A stretch of DNA of 52,592 nt, taken from JAHCHG01 sp041745765. GTDB lineage: Bacteria > Acidobacteriota > Blastocatellia > Pyrinomonadales > Pyrinomonadaceae. Every line of letters starts with the position of its first letter. Position 1 is the first letter of the stretch. Shown here piece by piece: positions 18,273 through 26,608 of the stretch. Location: contig JBGTIH010000077.1 of the NCBI GenBank assembly GCA_041745765.1, positions 1-52,592 on the forward strand, in the 5' to 3' direction. Under the pieces are notes generated by a model that saw only the letters and a program-made list of their open reading frames with translations, was not told the origin of the DNA and did no database searches. The translations under genes and the position numbers were made by a program.

Positions 18273-18296
18273 GAGGACAAAATTTAACGGTTAGCT

Positions 18297-19088
18297 ATGA
18301 AAAAAATAATTCTTATTTTAACATTTTCAGTTGCGTTTATCGGCTGTTCAAGTGAAATAACCAAAACAGCGGAAACAAACACCACAGCGATAAATACAGC
18401 CGAAAGCGCAGAAACACAAACGAACTCCGAGGCAAATATTTCAAAAGAAAATATATCGCAACCGATTTTAAAGGGCGAAAGGATCGAAAAGCCTCTGGAA
18501 GTAAAATTCGACGCGAGCGGTTTGCCCGCCGATTGGCTAAAGGTTGATACGAACAAGGAAAAGCCTGCCCAATTCGATACTTCGGGCGGAGTTTTGAAAC
18601 TGAAAATCCCGGGCGGAACTGATCTTTTCGGCGAAAACCAAACCGCGCCGCGCCTTTTGAAACCGATTTCCGGTGATTTCGAGATCGAAACCAAAGTAAA
18701 ATTCGATCCGAAAACCGGCTATCAAGGCGCGGGAATTCTTGTTTTCAACAACGAAAAGAATTTTCTCCGCTTTGAACGCGGATTCGGCGGAATTGACGGC
18801 GGCGAAAGCGGCGTTCGCCTTGATAAATCGGTGGACGGCGAATATTCCGCAGTTTCCGGCACGTCGAATAATGAAACCGCGAGCGGCGAAGTTGATCTGA
18901 AACTACTTAGAAAAGGCAAAACATTTACGGCTTTTATGCGTGAAAACAGCGACAGCGAATGGCGCGAAGTCGGCGAATTTGCGTCCGATTATCCGGAAAC
19001 GGTGCAGGTCGGCATCATCGGTATCAGCACAAGTGGTGATATTACAGCCGAATTCGCTTTTATTCGTATTATGCCCGTGGCTTCGTAA
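18297..19088 (+). CDS. Lipoprotein with DUF1349-like concanavalin-type domain
   Basis: The 263-residue protein has a lipoprotein signal: MKKIILILTFSVAFIGCSS with the lipobox cysteine at 17. A Thr/Glu/Asn-rich linker (about 18-58) leads to a beta-sandwich domain at about 63-260 resembling DUF1349, with FEIETKVKFDP, GYQGAGILVFNNEKNFLRFERG and TFTAFMRENSDSEWREVGEF. It probably binds carbohydrate or another surface ligand. AGGAGG lies unusually far (about 20 bases) upstream of the ATG, but the signal peptide fixes the start. Confidence 0.82.
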   Translation: MKKIILILTFSVAFIGCSSEITKTAETNTTAINTAESAETQTNSEANISKENISQPILKGERIEKPLEVKFDASGLPADWLKVDTNKEKPAQFDTSGGVLKLKIPGGTDLFGENQTAPRLLKPISGDFEIETKVKFDPKTGYQGAGILVFNNEKNFLRFERGFGGIDGGESGVRLDKSVDGEYSAVSGTSNNETASGEVDLKLLRKGKTFTAFMRENSDSEWREVGEFASDYPETVQVGIIGISTSGDITAEFAFIRIMPVAS

Positions 19089-19120
19089 AAAAAGGTCTTA
19101 GCGATTTGCTCAAATAAATG

Positions 19121-19183
19121 AAAAAACCTTGATAGCTAAGCGGGAAGTTAGAAACCGTCTGTTTAACTATTAAGGTTTTTTTT
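19121..19183. terminator. Bidirectional terminator between lipoprotein gene and mdh
   Basis: AAAAAACCTTGATAG (19121-19135) pairs with CTATTAAGGTTTTTT (19166-19180) with one G-T pair, a 30-base loop containing a small CTAA/TTAG stem, and a T run. It separates convergent genes. Confidence 0.75.
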
Positions 19184-19205
19184 CGTTTAATTTGCGAATT
19201 ATTCT

Positions 19206-20138
19206 TTAAATTCCCAATACATCAATCAATTCCTGAACCGCTCCGGCGGATTTGTGCAGTGCGGCGCGTTCTTCGTTGGTCAGAGAGATTTCGATAATTT
19301 GCTCAACGCCGTCCTTGCCGAGTTTGACCGGAACGCCGACGAACAAATTATTGATTCCGTATTCGCCTTCGAGATAAACGGCGCACGGCAGAATTTTTTT
19401 CTTGTCTTTAAGAATCGCTTCCGCCATTTCGACCGCGCCTAAACTCGGCGCGTAGTAAGCCGAACCGGTTTTAAGAAGTCCGACAATTTCCGCACCGCCG
19501 TTTGCGGTGCGCGAGATGATCGCGTCTAGCCGATCTTGCGGAATCAATTCGGTGATCGGGATTCCCGCAACGGTCGAATAACGCGGCAGCGGAACCATCG
19601 TGTCGCCATGTCCGCCGAGAACGAAACAGGTGACGTTTTCAACCGAAACATTCAATTCTTCGGCAACAAAACAGCGCATTCGCGCCGAATCCAGAACGCC
19701 AGCCATTCCCATCACGCGGTTTTTCGGAAAACCCGAACGCTTAAATGCGACTTGCGTCATCGCATCCAAAGGATTTGAAACGACAATAATACAAGTATTC
19801 GGCGAATATTTGGCGACCTGCTCGGTGACGTTGCCGACGATGTCCGAATTTGTTTTCAAAAGATCATCGCGGCTCATTCCGGGTTTTCTGGGCAAACCTG
19901 CCGTGATGATGACAACGTCGGAATCGGCAGTTTCTTCATAAGAATTTGCGCCGACGAGCTTTACGTCAAACCCGTCAATCGGTGCGGCTTGCGCCAGATC
20001 AAGCGATTTTCCCTGCGGAGTTCCTTCGACAATATCAACCAGAACGACATCTGCCAATTCCTTCGATGCGATCCAATGAGCGGCGGTCGCGCCGACATTT
20101 CCCGCGCCGACAACCGTAATTTTATTTCTTCCAGCCAT
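19206..20138 (-). CDS. mdh: Malate dehydrogenase (LDH-like type)
   Basis: The 310-residue NAD-dependent enzyme has the Rossmann motif VVGAGNVGATAA (9-20), the NAD-selecting D35, substrate-loop R84 within PRKPGMSR, D150 and R153 in GVLDSARMR, and catalytic H177 in GGHGDT. Arginine at the loop position and the overall pattern point to malate rather than lactate. It converts malate and oxaloacetate in the TCA cycle. It is a single leftward gene with AGAGGAAA upstream of the ATG. Confidence 0.95.
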   Translation of the reverse strand: MAGRNKITVVGAGNVGATAAHWIASKELADVVLVDIVEGTPQGKSLDLAQAAPIDGFDVKLVGANSYEETADSDVVIITAGLPRKPGMSRDDLLKTNSDIVGNVTEQVAKYSPNTCIIVVSNPLDAMTQVAFKRSGFPKNRVMGMAGVLDSARMRCFVAEELNVSVENVTCFVLGGHGDTMVPLPRYSTVAGIPITELIPQDRLDAIISRTANGGAEIVGLLKTGSAYYAPSLGAVEMAEAILKDKKKILPCAVYLEGEYGINNLFVGVPVKLGKDGVEQIIEISLTNEERAALHKSAGAVQELIDVLGI

Positions 20139-20240
20139 TTTTTATATGTTTCCTCTCTTGTTTTAAATTATTGTGTAATAAATAGAAAAAGTTATTTTGT
20201 CATAGTTGACGAAAAACGGCAAAAGTCGCAAAATTCTTTT

Positions 20241-20846
20241 ATGACGGCATTACCGAAACAAAAATATACTCTGGAAGAATATTTTGAGATCGAAAGAAAT
20301 TCGGAAGAAAAGTTTGAATTTTGGGATGGAAATGTCTGGTCAATGGCTGGCGCAAGTCCCGAACACGAAAGAATTGTTTCAAATGCAATTTTTCATCTGC
20401 GGACGATTCTTGGTCGAAATTGTTCTGTTTTTGGGTCGAATCTAAAGGTAAAAGTTCCGGTTTATTCGCCGTACCGTTATCCCGATTTATCTGTTTATTG
20501 CGGGCAGGGAATTTACGAAAAGCAGGGAAATATGGATGTTTTGACCAATCCGCAAATGCTGATCGAAGTTCTGTCGCCTTCGACCGAAGCCTTTGATCGC
20601 GGCGATAAATTTACTTATTACAAATCAATCGAAAGTTTCACGGAATATCTGTTAATTTCAACAAATCGAGCGCACGTTACGCAGTTTGTCAAACAAAATG
20701 AAAACGAATGGATTCAGCGCGAATCCGCCGGATTGGAAGACAAAATTTTCTCGCCGATGTTTAATGTCGAAATTTTGCTTTCGGAAATCTATCTCGACGT
20801 AGAATTTCCCGAACCGCCGCAAAATCTGTTTTTGGTTGATCGTTAA
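20241..20846 (+). CDS. Uma2 family (DUF820) putative nuclease
   Basis: Taken from the ATG at 20241 the protein has 201 residues. An upstream in-frame extension to 19989 would run antisense through mdh and is rejected. It has the Uma2/DUF820 layout: N-terminal YTLEEYFEIER, ELWDG-like FEFWDGN, then PDLSVYC followed by LIEVLSPSTEAFDRGDKF, the PD-(D/E)xK-like core with Asp and Glu in the right order, and YKSIESFTEYLLI. The family is abundant in cyanobacteria and Acidobacteriota and has the restriction-endonuclease fold, but its role is unsettled. No toxin or antitoxin partner is adjacent. Confidence 0.88.
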   Translation: MTALPKQKYTLEEYFEIERNSEEKFEFWDGNVWSMAGASPEHERIVSNAIFHLRTILGRNCSVFGSNLKVKVPVYSPYRYPDLSVYCGQGIYEKQGNMDVLTNPQMLIEVLSPSTEAFDRGDKFTYYKSIESFTEYLLISTNRAHVTQFVKQNENEWIQRESAGLEDKIFSPMFNVEILLSEIYLDVEFPEPPQNLFLVDR

Positions 20847-20968
20847 TCAACGTTTCAATATTCAACCAAATAAAAACTTCCCGCCTTTTCGATCTGCTTG
20901 ATTTGAATTTTTATCGGTGTTAAATTTTCGATACTTGCTTTACGATACAAAAATATCCGAAAAATTCT

Positions 20969-22468
20969 ATGTCAAAAAAAATCATTCGCGCTTTTTCCGT
21001 TTTATTTCTAATCAGTTTTATTTTTCAATCAACAGCTTTTTCGCAAATTACAAGCGGAAAGCGTTACGGTCGTTTGGTAATTCGTAACGCGATGATCGTT
21101 GACGGCAGCGGAAAACCTGCTTCGGGACCGTTTGATATTGTCATTGAAAACGATCTGATTTCGCAGATCTCTTCGATTGATCCGGTTGCCGTCAAAGAGG
21201 GAAATGCCCGGCGACCGGAAAAAGGCGAAGTCGAAATTGATGCGGGCGGGAAATATGTTTTGCCCGGTTTGATAAATCTTCACGGACACACGCAGGACGA
21301 GCGCGGCGGCGTTCCGCAGCAGGTCGAATACTGTATGAAAATGTGGCTCGCCTGCGGAATTACGACCGTTCGCGATGTCGGCGCGTCGAAAAAAACTCTC
21401 GCGTGGCGCGAACAGAGCGCGAAAAACGAAATTGCCAGCCCGCGAATTTTCGCTTATGGAGTTTTTTCAGGCGCAAAAAATGCGGAAGAAGCGCGATTGA
21501 AAGTGCGCGAATTAAAGCAAACGGGTTATGACGGAATCAAATCATTCGGCGTTGACCGCAATATAATGGCGGCAATGATGGAAGAAGCGAAAAAGCAGAA
21601 TTTGCGCGTCGCGCATCACGTCGGCGTTGAAGAAACAAATGCTTTGGACAATATAAAATTTGGCACGACCAGTATCGAGCATTGGTATGGCATCCCGGAC
21701 GCGGCAATTCCGAGCGGACGGCAAAATTTTCCGTCCGATTATAACTACAACGACGAAGTTGATCGCTTTCGCTATGCCGGAAGATTATGGCGCGAGGCGG
21801 ATTGGGATCAGTTGATGAAAATTCTGGACGCAATGGTCGCGGCAAATGTCGCCTGGAATCCGACGCTCGTGATTTACGAAGCCTCGCGCGATCTGCAGAG
21901 AGCGCAGACAAATCCAGCATTTGCCGAATATCTGCATCCGACGCTCGAAGAATTTTTCAAACCGAATCCCGCCAATCACGGTTCGTATTTTATCGGCTGG
22001 ACTTCAACGGACGAAACTTTCTGGAAGGAAAATTACCGGATTTGGATGAAAGCGTTATTAGAGTTTGAACGGCGCGGCGGCACAATCGGCGCGGGCGAAG
22101 ATGCCGGATTTATTTATCAAATGTATGGTTTCGGTTTGATTAGAGAATTAGAACTTCATCAGGAAACAGGTTTTCATCCGCTCAAAGTTATTCAACACGC
22201 AACCGGGAATAACGCGAACATTCTCGGACAAGAAGACAAAATCGGTCGCATTCGCGTCGGTTTCAAAGCCGACTTAATCGTCGTCAACGGCAATCCGCTC
22301 GAAAATTTCAAAGTTCTGTATCCGACCGGAATCGAAGAAATCCGCGACGGCAAAGTCTTCAAAACCGGCGGAATTGAATGGACGATCAAAGACGGAATTC
22401 CGTTTCACGCGCCGACTTTAGCAAAGGAAGTGAGAGAGTTAGTGGCGAAAGCGAGGCAGGCAAAATAG
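20969..22468 (+). CDS. Exported amidohydrolase family protein
   Basis: The 499-residue protein has a signal peptide (about 1-27, ending TAFSQ), then the amidohydrolase beta-sandwich start VIRNAMIVDGSG. Metal-ligand motifs follow: LINLHGHTQDE (HxH), a later AHHVGVEE, a TSIEHWYG His, and AGEDAGF near the C-terminal side. The end has the typical GRIRVGFKADLIVVNGNPLE. Such periplasmic metal-dependent amidohydrolases include prolidase- or imidazolonepropionase-like enzymes; the substrate is unknown. No second gene is clearly co-transcribed. Confidence 0.9.
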   Translation: MSKKIIRAFSVLFLISFIFQSTAFSQITSGKRYGRLVIRNAMIVDGSGKPASGPFDIVIENDLISQISSIDPVAVKEGNARRPEKGEVEIDAGGKYVLPGLINLHGHTQDERGGVPQQVEYCMKMWLACGITTVRDVGASKKTLAWREQSAKNEIASPRIFAYGVFSGAKNAEEARLKVRELKQTGYDGIKSFGVDRNIMAAMMEEAKKQNLRVAHHVGVEETNALDNIKFGTTSIEHWYGIPDAAIPSGRQNFPSDYNYNDEVDRFRYAGRLWREADWDQLMKILDAMVAANVAWNPTLVIYEASRDLQRAQTNPAFAEYLHPTLEEFFKPNPANHGSYFIGWTSTDETFWKENYRIWMKALLEFERRGGTIGAGEDAGFIYQMYGFGLIRELELHQETGFHPLKVIQHATGNNANILGQEDKIGRIRVGFKADLIVVNGNPLENFKVLYPTGIEEIRDGKVFKTGGIEWTIKDGIPFHAPTLAKEVRELVAKARQAK

Positions 22469-22487
22469 AAAAATTCAATAAATAATT

Positions 22488-22970
22488 TTATTGAATATCA
22501 GTAAGAGTTAAGATTTTACCATTTCCAAAATCTTCGTGTCCGTGAATAGTTACAGGTAAATGATAAGTTTTTCCGCCTGCTTTATTCCAACATGAAACAA
22601 ACCATTGTTTTACTTCTTCAACCGTAATATCGGCAATGTAGAATTCTTCATTATATGCTTCAACATCAATCATAGGTAGATTATTCGCGTATTCAGCAAA
22701 ACCCAAATATCTGCCCGGAAAAAAACTTTTATCATTTCGATCAACCTTTTTATTTTTTCCCTCAAAATACATGCCGATTGAAACATAGCCATCTCCATAT
22801 TCATCTGGAAAAACTTCAACATAAATTTCGTTCACATCGGAATGTACAGGTTGCGCCAACATAGCCTTTATTTCTTCAATCAGTGAAAATGAGTGTTGTT
22901 CAAGATGTTCACGATAAATTCGCAAGAAATCTTGTTTTGAAAGATTATCCGGCATTATAGGTTTAGTCAT
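22488..22970 (-). CDS. Unknown soluble protein
   Basis: The 160-residue acidic protein has no signal peptide or membrane segment. It shows alternating strands and helices, with EIYVEVFPDEYGDGYVSIGMYF near 48-69, a VEEVKQWFVSCWNKAGG helix-turn near 117-133, and a C-terminal HGHEDFGNGKILTLTDI. I do not recognise the family. It is convergent with the amidohydrolase gene, 20 bases away, with no clear terminator between. More AT-rich than its neighbours, it could be a recently acquired gene. Confidence 0.65.
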   Translation of the reverse strand: MTKPIMPDNLSKQDFLRIYREHLEQHSFSLIEEIKAMLAQPVHSDVNEIYVEVFPDEYGDGYVSIGMYFEGKNKKVDRNDKSFFPGRYLGFAEYANNLPMIDVEAYNEEFYIADITVEEVKQWFVSCWNKAGGKTYHLPVTIHGHEDFGNGKILTLTDIQ

Positions 22971-23015
22971 AACCTGTTTTTAATGAAATAGCTAACTCAT
23001 AAGTTACTCGAAATT

Positions 23016-23092
23016 AATTCTAATCGAAGCGTTCGCGCCTGTTCTCGCAAAGCCTCGAACGCGCGGGCAAGCGAGACGCTCGCGCTCCAGTC
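23016..23092. repeat. GC-rich dispersed repeat-like segment
   Basis: The segment around 23021-23085 is strikingly GC-rich in an AT-rich gap and contains CGAAGCGTTCGCGCC, CTCGAACGCGCGGGCAAGCG and GCGAGACGCTCGCGCTCC. These resemble a short repeat I recall from Blastocatellia-like genomes. No second copy is in the window, so the repeat status rests on recollection. Confidence 0.4.
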
Positions 23093-24427
23093 TTAAACTG
23101 CATCCGAAGCCGATGTGAAATTAAACGCTTTCAATTTCAAAGCCGGAAGCAAAGAAGCGTTGCCGTCGCCGATGCGTTCGGGTGTGCCGATCATTTCGAC
23201 GTTTCCCTCGGCGAGCATTTGAATAACCGATTGATTAAAGCGGAAATTTCTGACCGGATTGGTGATTTTGCCGTTTTCGATCAGCCAGATTCCGTCGCGG
23301 GTCAAGCCCGTTACGCTTGCCGTGCGCGGGTCGGTCGAGCGGATATACCAGAAACGGCTGATGATTAAACCTTTCTTAGTTGAAGAAATCATTTCTTCAA
23401 GCGTAGCGGTTTTTCCGCTTGATTCCATAATCGTATTGACCGGTCCGGGAGTCGGCTCTTTCTTGCTTTTGTTTGCCCAGAAACGATTGTAGATCAGATT
23501 TTCAAGCACGCCGTTTTTTACCAGATGAATTTTCTGCGCCGGAATTCCGCCCTGCGCCGACGGCGAAGCGGGAAGCTCCGCATTCCACGGATCGCTGTAA
23601 ATATTTATTCGTTCGTCAAAAATCTTCTGTCCGAGTTTTGTTTTTCCGCCCGTGAGCGAATACGGGCTGCGACCTTCTTCGGCGTTTCGGGCGTTGAATT
23701 GATTGGAGATTCCGCCGAGAAGATCGGCGACCGCCTGCGGTTCTAAAATTACCGTATAAACGCCGGGTTCGACGGTTTTAGTATTGCGTCCGTCGAGAGC
23801 TTTGCGGATTGATTCGCGGGCGATTCGCGCGGTGTCTAAACGGTTTATATCAAAATGACTTCGCGCAAAATAGCCGGAACTCATCCCGTCGGGCGTTCGC
23901 GCCGTCATTGAAAGACTGCCGACTGTACTTTGCTCGAAACCGAAATTTTTGTTTTTCGTCGCAAATGCTTCGGCGACGGCGCGTGTCTGGTGAAAACCCG
24001 CGCTGATCACTTTTTCTTTTTCGCTTTGCTTTAAGATGTCGCTGATACTTTTGGCGCGGTTTGTCAGCGAAATATTGGCGGTTGCTTCGACAAAACCGTT
24101 TGTCGGTTTGTAAGTCTGTTTGCCGAGCGTCGGCAGATATTCGCGGTCAACAGGCGAAATTTCGGCGACTTGTTCGGCTTGCTCGACCATCGCTTTCAAA
24201 CTCGCATCGCTTAAATCGCTGGTCGAAGACGCGCCGCGTTTCCCTTTGATCCAAACCGTTATATTCGCACCGCGTTCGACCGTATTGCCGCTCGTCAAAA
24301 ATGTATTGCGGGCAAAACGCAGAAATGAATTTTTCTCACTGCTGACAGAAACCTGCGCGTCGTCGGCTTTGACGAAAGAAAGAATTTTGTCGGTAATTTC
24401 TCTGGCTTCTTTTTCGGTTAATAGCAT
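23093..24427 (-). CDS. PmbA/TldE-like member of a TldD/PmbA pair
   Basis: The 444-residue protein belongs to the TldD/PmbA family, on the PmbA (TldE) side because it lacks the HExxxH zinc motif. Visible are LRFARNTFLTSGNTVERGANITVWI near 32-57, YTVILEPQAVADLLGG near 219-234, and a C-terminal GLTRDGIWLIENGKITNPVRNFRFNQS pattern. In Escherichia coli, TldD and TldE form a heterodimeric protease that digests unfolded peptides and matures microcin B17. There is no signal peptide here, in contrast to its partner at 24542. A palindromic repeat separates the two. Confidence 0.9.
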   Translation of the reverse strand: MLLTEKEAREITDKILSFVKADDAQVSVSSEKNSFLRFARNTFLTSGNTVERGANITVWIKGKRGASSTSDLSDASLKAMVEQAEQVAEISPVDREYLPTLGKQTYKPTNGFVEATANISLTNRAKSISDILKQSEKEKVISAGFHQTRAVAEAFATKNKNFGFEQSTVGSLSMTARTPDGMSSGYFARSHFDINRLDTARIARESIRKALDGRNTKTVEPGVYTVILEPQAVADLLGGISNQFNARNAEEGRSPYSLTGGKTKLGQKIFDERINIYSDPWNAELPASPSAQGGIPAQKIHLVKNGVLENLIYNRFWANKSKKEPTPGPVNTIMESSGKTATLEEMISSTKKGLIISRFWYIRSTDPRTASVTGLTRDGIWLIENGKITNPVRNFRFNQSVIQMLAEGNVEMIGTPERIGDGNASLLPALKLKAFNFTSASDAV

Positions 24428-24451
24428 ATAAATTTAATTTTTCTGTTTTAA

Positions 24452-24529
24452 TTGCCCGCTAAATACGCGAAAAATGCTAAACAATATTTTATAAAACTTT
24501 TCGCGCCTTTTCGCGTATTTAGCGGGCAA
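24452..24529. repeat. Palindromic element, copy 2 (22-bp perfect arms)
   Basis: Bases 24452-24473 (starting TTGCCCGCTAAATACGCG) are exactly complementary to 24508-24529, with a 34-base AT-rich centre that also carries TTTTCGCGCC. Compared with copy 1 at 9940-10037, both arms have changed in step. It lies between the two TldD/PmbA-family genes and could act as a transcript-stabilising or attenuating hairpin. Confidence 0.85.
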
Positions 24530-24541
24530 AAATCTTATGAT

Positions 24542-26113
24542 TTAACTCTGCGCCGCTGTATTTAAAACATTTATATCGCGAAAACGCGCCACTGGACAGC
24601 CGTGCGAAACTGCATTCGATTGTCCGGGTTCGCCTTTGCCGTCGTTAAATGTGCCGGGCAGAAGATATGTGTTTTCGCCGCCGAGCGCGTCGCAGGCGTT
24701 CCAAAAATCGGTCGTGCGCGATTGATACGCAACATCTTTCAGCATTCCGACGACTTTGCCGCCCTTGATTTCCCAGAAGGTTTGTCCGCCGAACTGAAAA
24801 TTATAACGCTGCTGGTCAATCGAATAGCTGCCGCGCCCGTGAATCATAATTCCTTTATCAACGCCAGAGATTAAATCTTCAGCCGTCGTTTTGTCTTTTG
24901 CGGGAGCGAGCGAAAGATTCGGCATTCGCGGAAAAGGAACGCTCGACCAGCTGTCGCCGTGCAGACAGCCGCGCGAAGTTTTTTCGCCGATCAGCGGCGC
25001 AAGATCGCGCGTCGTCTGCCAGCCGACGAATTTTCCGTCTTTGACAATATCCCAACGCTGTCCGGCAACGCCTTCGTCATCCCAGGCGACCGTGGCAAGT
25101 CCGTGTTTCTGCGTGCGGTCGGCATAGAAATTGACGATCTTTGAGCCGAATTGCAGTTTATTGGTTTTGTCCGGAGTGAGAAAAGAAGTTCCTGCGAAAT
25201 TTGCTTCCCACAAAAGAGCGCGGTCGAGTTCGGTCGAATGTCCGACCGATTCGTGAATCGTCAGGAAAAGATGCGACGGATGCAGAACTAGATCGTATTT
25301 TCCCGGTTCGACCGGTTTTGCCTTTAATTTTTCGACCGCTTCTTCGCCGGCTTGTTTCGCTTCGCCGATCCAATCATAATTTTGTGTATATTCGTAGCCG
25401 ATCAATTGTCCTTGAGCGAGCGCGTTGCGCGTCTGAAAATCGCCCGAAGCGCGGTCAATCGCCGTAACGGTAAAATTCGGAAGTCCGCGAATTAAATATT
25501 GTTCGACGCTTGTTCCGTCCGAAGTCGCCAAGAATTTCTGCTCATTAACCCAAGCCATCGAAGAATTAACGAAACTAACGCCTTTTGTCGAGAGCGCAGC
25601 TTCGTTGAGCTTCATTAAAAACTCGATTTTTTCATCAATCGGCACATCGAACGGATCGCGTTCAAACGAACTTTTCCAATTTCCCGAAGCTTTCGGTGCG
25701 GGCACGAGTTTGATAGGTTTGGTTTGAAAAACTGAATTAGCTTTAGCAATATCAATCGCTTCGCGCGTTAAGCGCTGAACTTCTTCCGCCGTCAGCAAAG
25801 GACTTGCGGCAAAACCCCACGTTCCTTTAACCAGAACGCGTACGCCGAAACCGAAATTCTGCCCGCGCGAAACATTCTGAATTTGCCGTTCGCGCGTTGA
25901 AACCGATTCGATGCGGTATTTATTAATGCGAATATCGGCATATTCCGCGCCGAGCTTTTTCGCCGACGACAGAGCGGCTTCGGCAAGTCTGTTTTTATCA
26001 ACTTCGGGCAGCGGCGAGTTCGTCAAATCAGCCGAATAAACCCACGAAGGCAGGGCTAGAGTGCCGAGTGCAAGACCGGTCGCCTTCAAAAAATCGCGTC
26101 GGGAAAATGTCAT
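24542..26113 (-). CDS. Tat-exported TldD-like metallopeptidase
   Basis: From the ATG at 26113 (GAGG upstream) the protein has 523 residues and starts MTFSRRDFLKATGLALG, a twin-arginine signal with cleavage near VYSA. The zinc motif HESVGH is intact in LHPSHLFLTIHESVGHSTELDR (middle of the protein), as in TldD. The C-terminal part has EIKGGKVVGMLKDVAYQSRT and HGCPVARF, whose Cys may be the third metal ligand. An upstream start at 26152 would bury the Tat signal and is rejected. It pairs with the PmbA-like gene at 23093. An exported TldD is unusual compared with the cytoplasmic enzyme of E. coli. Confidence 0.9.
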   Translation of the reverse strand: MTFSRRDFLKATGLALGTLALPSWVYSADLTNSPLPEVDKNRLAEAALSSAKKLGAEYADIRINKYRIESVSTRERQIQNVSRGQNFGFGVRVLVKGTWGFAASPLLTAEEVQRLTREAIDIAKANSVFQTKPIKLVPAPKASGNWKSSFERDPFDVPIDEKIEFLMKLNEAALSTKGVSFVNSSMAWVNEQKFLATSDGTSVEQYLIRGLPNFTVTAIDRASGDFQTRNALAQGQLIGYEYTQNYDWIGEAKQAGEEAVEKLKAKPVEPGKYDLVLHPSHLFLTIHESVGHSTELDRALLWEANFAGTSFLTPDKTNKLQFGSKIVNFYADRTQKHGLATVAWDDEGVAGQRWDIVKDGKFVGWQTTRDLAPLIGEKTSRGCLHGDSWSSVPFPRMPNLSLAPAKDKTTAEDLISGVDKGIMIHGRGSYSIDQQRYNFQFGGQTFWEIKGGKVVGMLKDVAYQSRTTDFWNACDALGGENTYLLPGTFNDGKGEPGQSNAVSHGCPVARFRDINVLNTAAQS

Positions 26114-26349
26114 AAAGATAAACCTCGCTTTCGCCGCAAAATTTATGAACAAAAAGCACGAAAATAATTATACCGTTTGCCGTAAAACTACAAAAAACTT
26201 TGAATTTTGCGAAATAGAAAAATGAATTAAAATGTCTATATGATAATTTATCTTTGCAAAGCAAGGTGTGTCAAGAATTCAAGTAGAAAGAAGTTTGTAA
26301 TTCTTTACTAAAAAAGGATTTAAAGTCAGAAAATTAAATGTTTAAAAAT
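26114..26349. other. AT-rich gap with no supported gene
   Basis: About 236 bases between the TldD-like gene start and the hairpin array. I see no ORF with coding character. TTGTAA near 26298 followed 18 bases later by TTTAAA could be a weak rightward promoter for the hairpin array, but the match is poor. Confidence 0.4.
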
Positions 26350-26414
26350 AAAAAAGCCCGATATGCTCTCCCCTTCATATCGGACTTTTTTATTTTGACC
26401 GGAAAACCGATCAA
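26350..26414 (+). ncRNA. Tandem hairpin unit 1 (CUCUCCCC loop)
   Basis: Hairpin A: 26350-26365 pairs with 26376-26391 (15 of 16 pairs) around the loop CTCTCCCCTT and ends in a T run. Hairpin B: 26395-26402 with 26407-26414 (7 of 8 pairs, TTG...CAA ends). The same two-hairpin layout recurs in units 2 and 3. The strand is not certain because both hairpins are symmetrical; + is chosen for the pyrimidine-rich loop. It may be a small RNA, or a terminator-like repeat. Confidence 0.55.
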
Positions 26415-26427
26415 TTTCAATTTTATT

Positions 26428-26496
26428 AAAAAAGCCCAACGCGCTCTCCCCTTCACCCTGGGCTTTTTTATTGGTCTTCGCAAAACCGAAGACCAA
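26428..26496 (+). ncRNA. Tandem hairpin unit 2 (CUCUCCCC loop)
   Basis: Hairpin A: AAAAAAGCCCA (26428-26438) pairs with TGGGCTTTTTT (26459-26469), enclosing ACGCG, the loop CTCTCCCCTT (26444-26453) and CACCC. Hairpin B: TTGGTCTTCG (26471-26480) pairs perfectly with 26487-26496. The B stem sequence differs from units 1 and 3 but still pairs, which is covariation. The sequence after B (ACTTTTA) is shared with unit 3. Confidence 0.55.
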
Positions 26497-26521
26497 ACTT
26501 TTACATTTTCAAAATTTTTAT

Positions 26522-26593
26522 AAAAAGCCCGACGCGCTCTCCCCTTCACTCCGGGCTTTTTATATATTGATTGCTGAAAAATACAGCAATCAA
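26522..26593 (+). ncRNA. Tandem hairpin unit 3 (CUCUCCCC loop)
   Basis: Hairpin A: AAAAAGCCCG (26522-26531) pairs with CGGGCTTTTT (26552-26561), with the same inner ACGCG and the loop CTCTCCCCTT (26537-26546). Hairpin B: TTGATTGCTG (26567-26576) pairs perfectly with 26584-26593. This unit lies 16 bases beyond the 3' end of the leftward gene at 26609, so hairpin B or A could also terminate that gene. Confidence 0.55.
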
Positions 26594-26608
26594 ACTTTTA
26601 TAAACTGT

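Noticed and set aside
19989..20240. N-terminal extension of the Uma2 gene
   Set aside because: It runs antisense into mdh; the ATG at 20241 begins the family domain.
26334..26549. 71-codon minus-strand ORF with three MKGRA-like repeats
   Set aside because: It is the translation of the three hairpin units. The repeats follow the hairpin loops, not a protein pattern, and no ribosome binding site is present.
26350..26593. Possible CRISPR array
   Set aside because: Only three units, the repeats are imperfect, the spacers are themselves hairpins of unequal spacing, and there is no cas gene.
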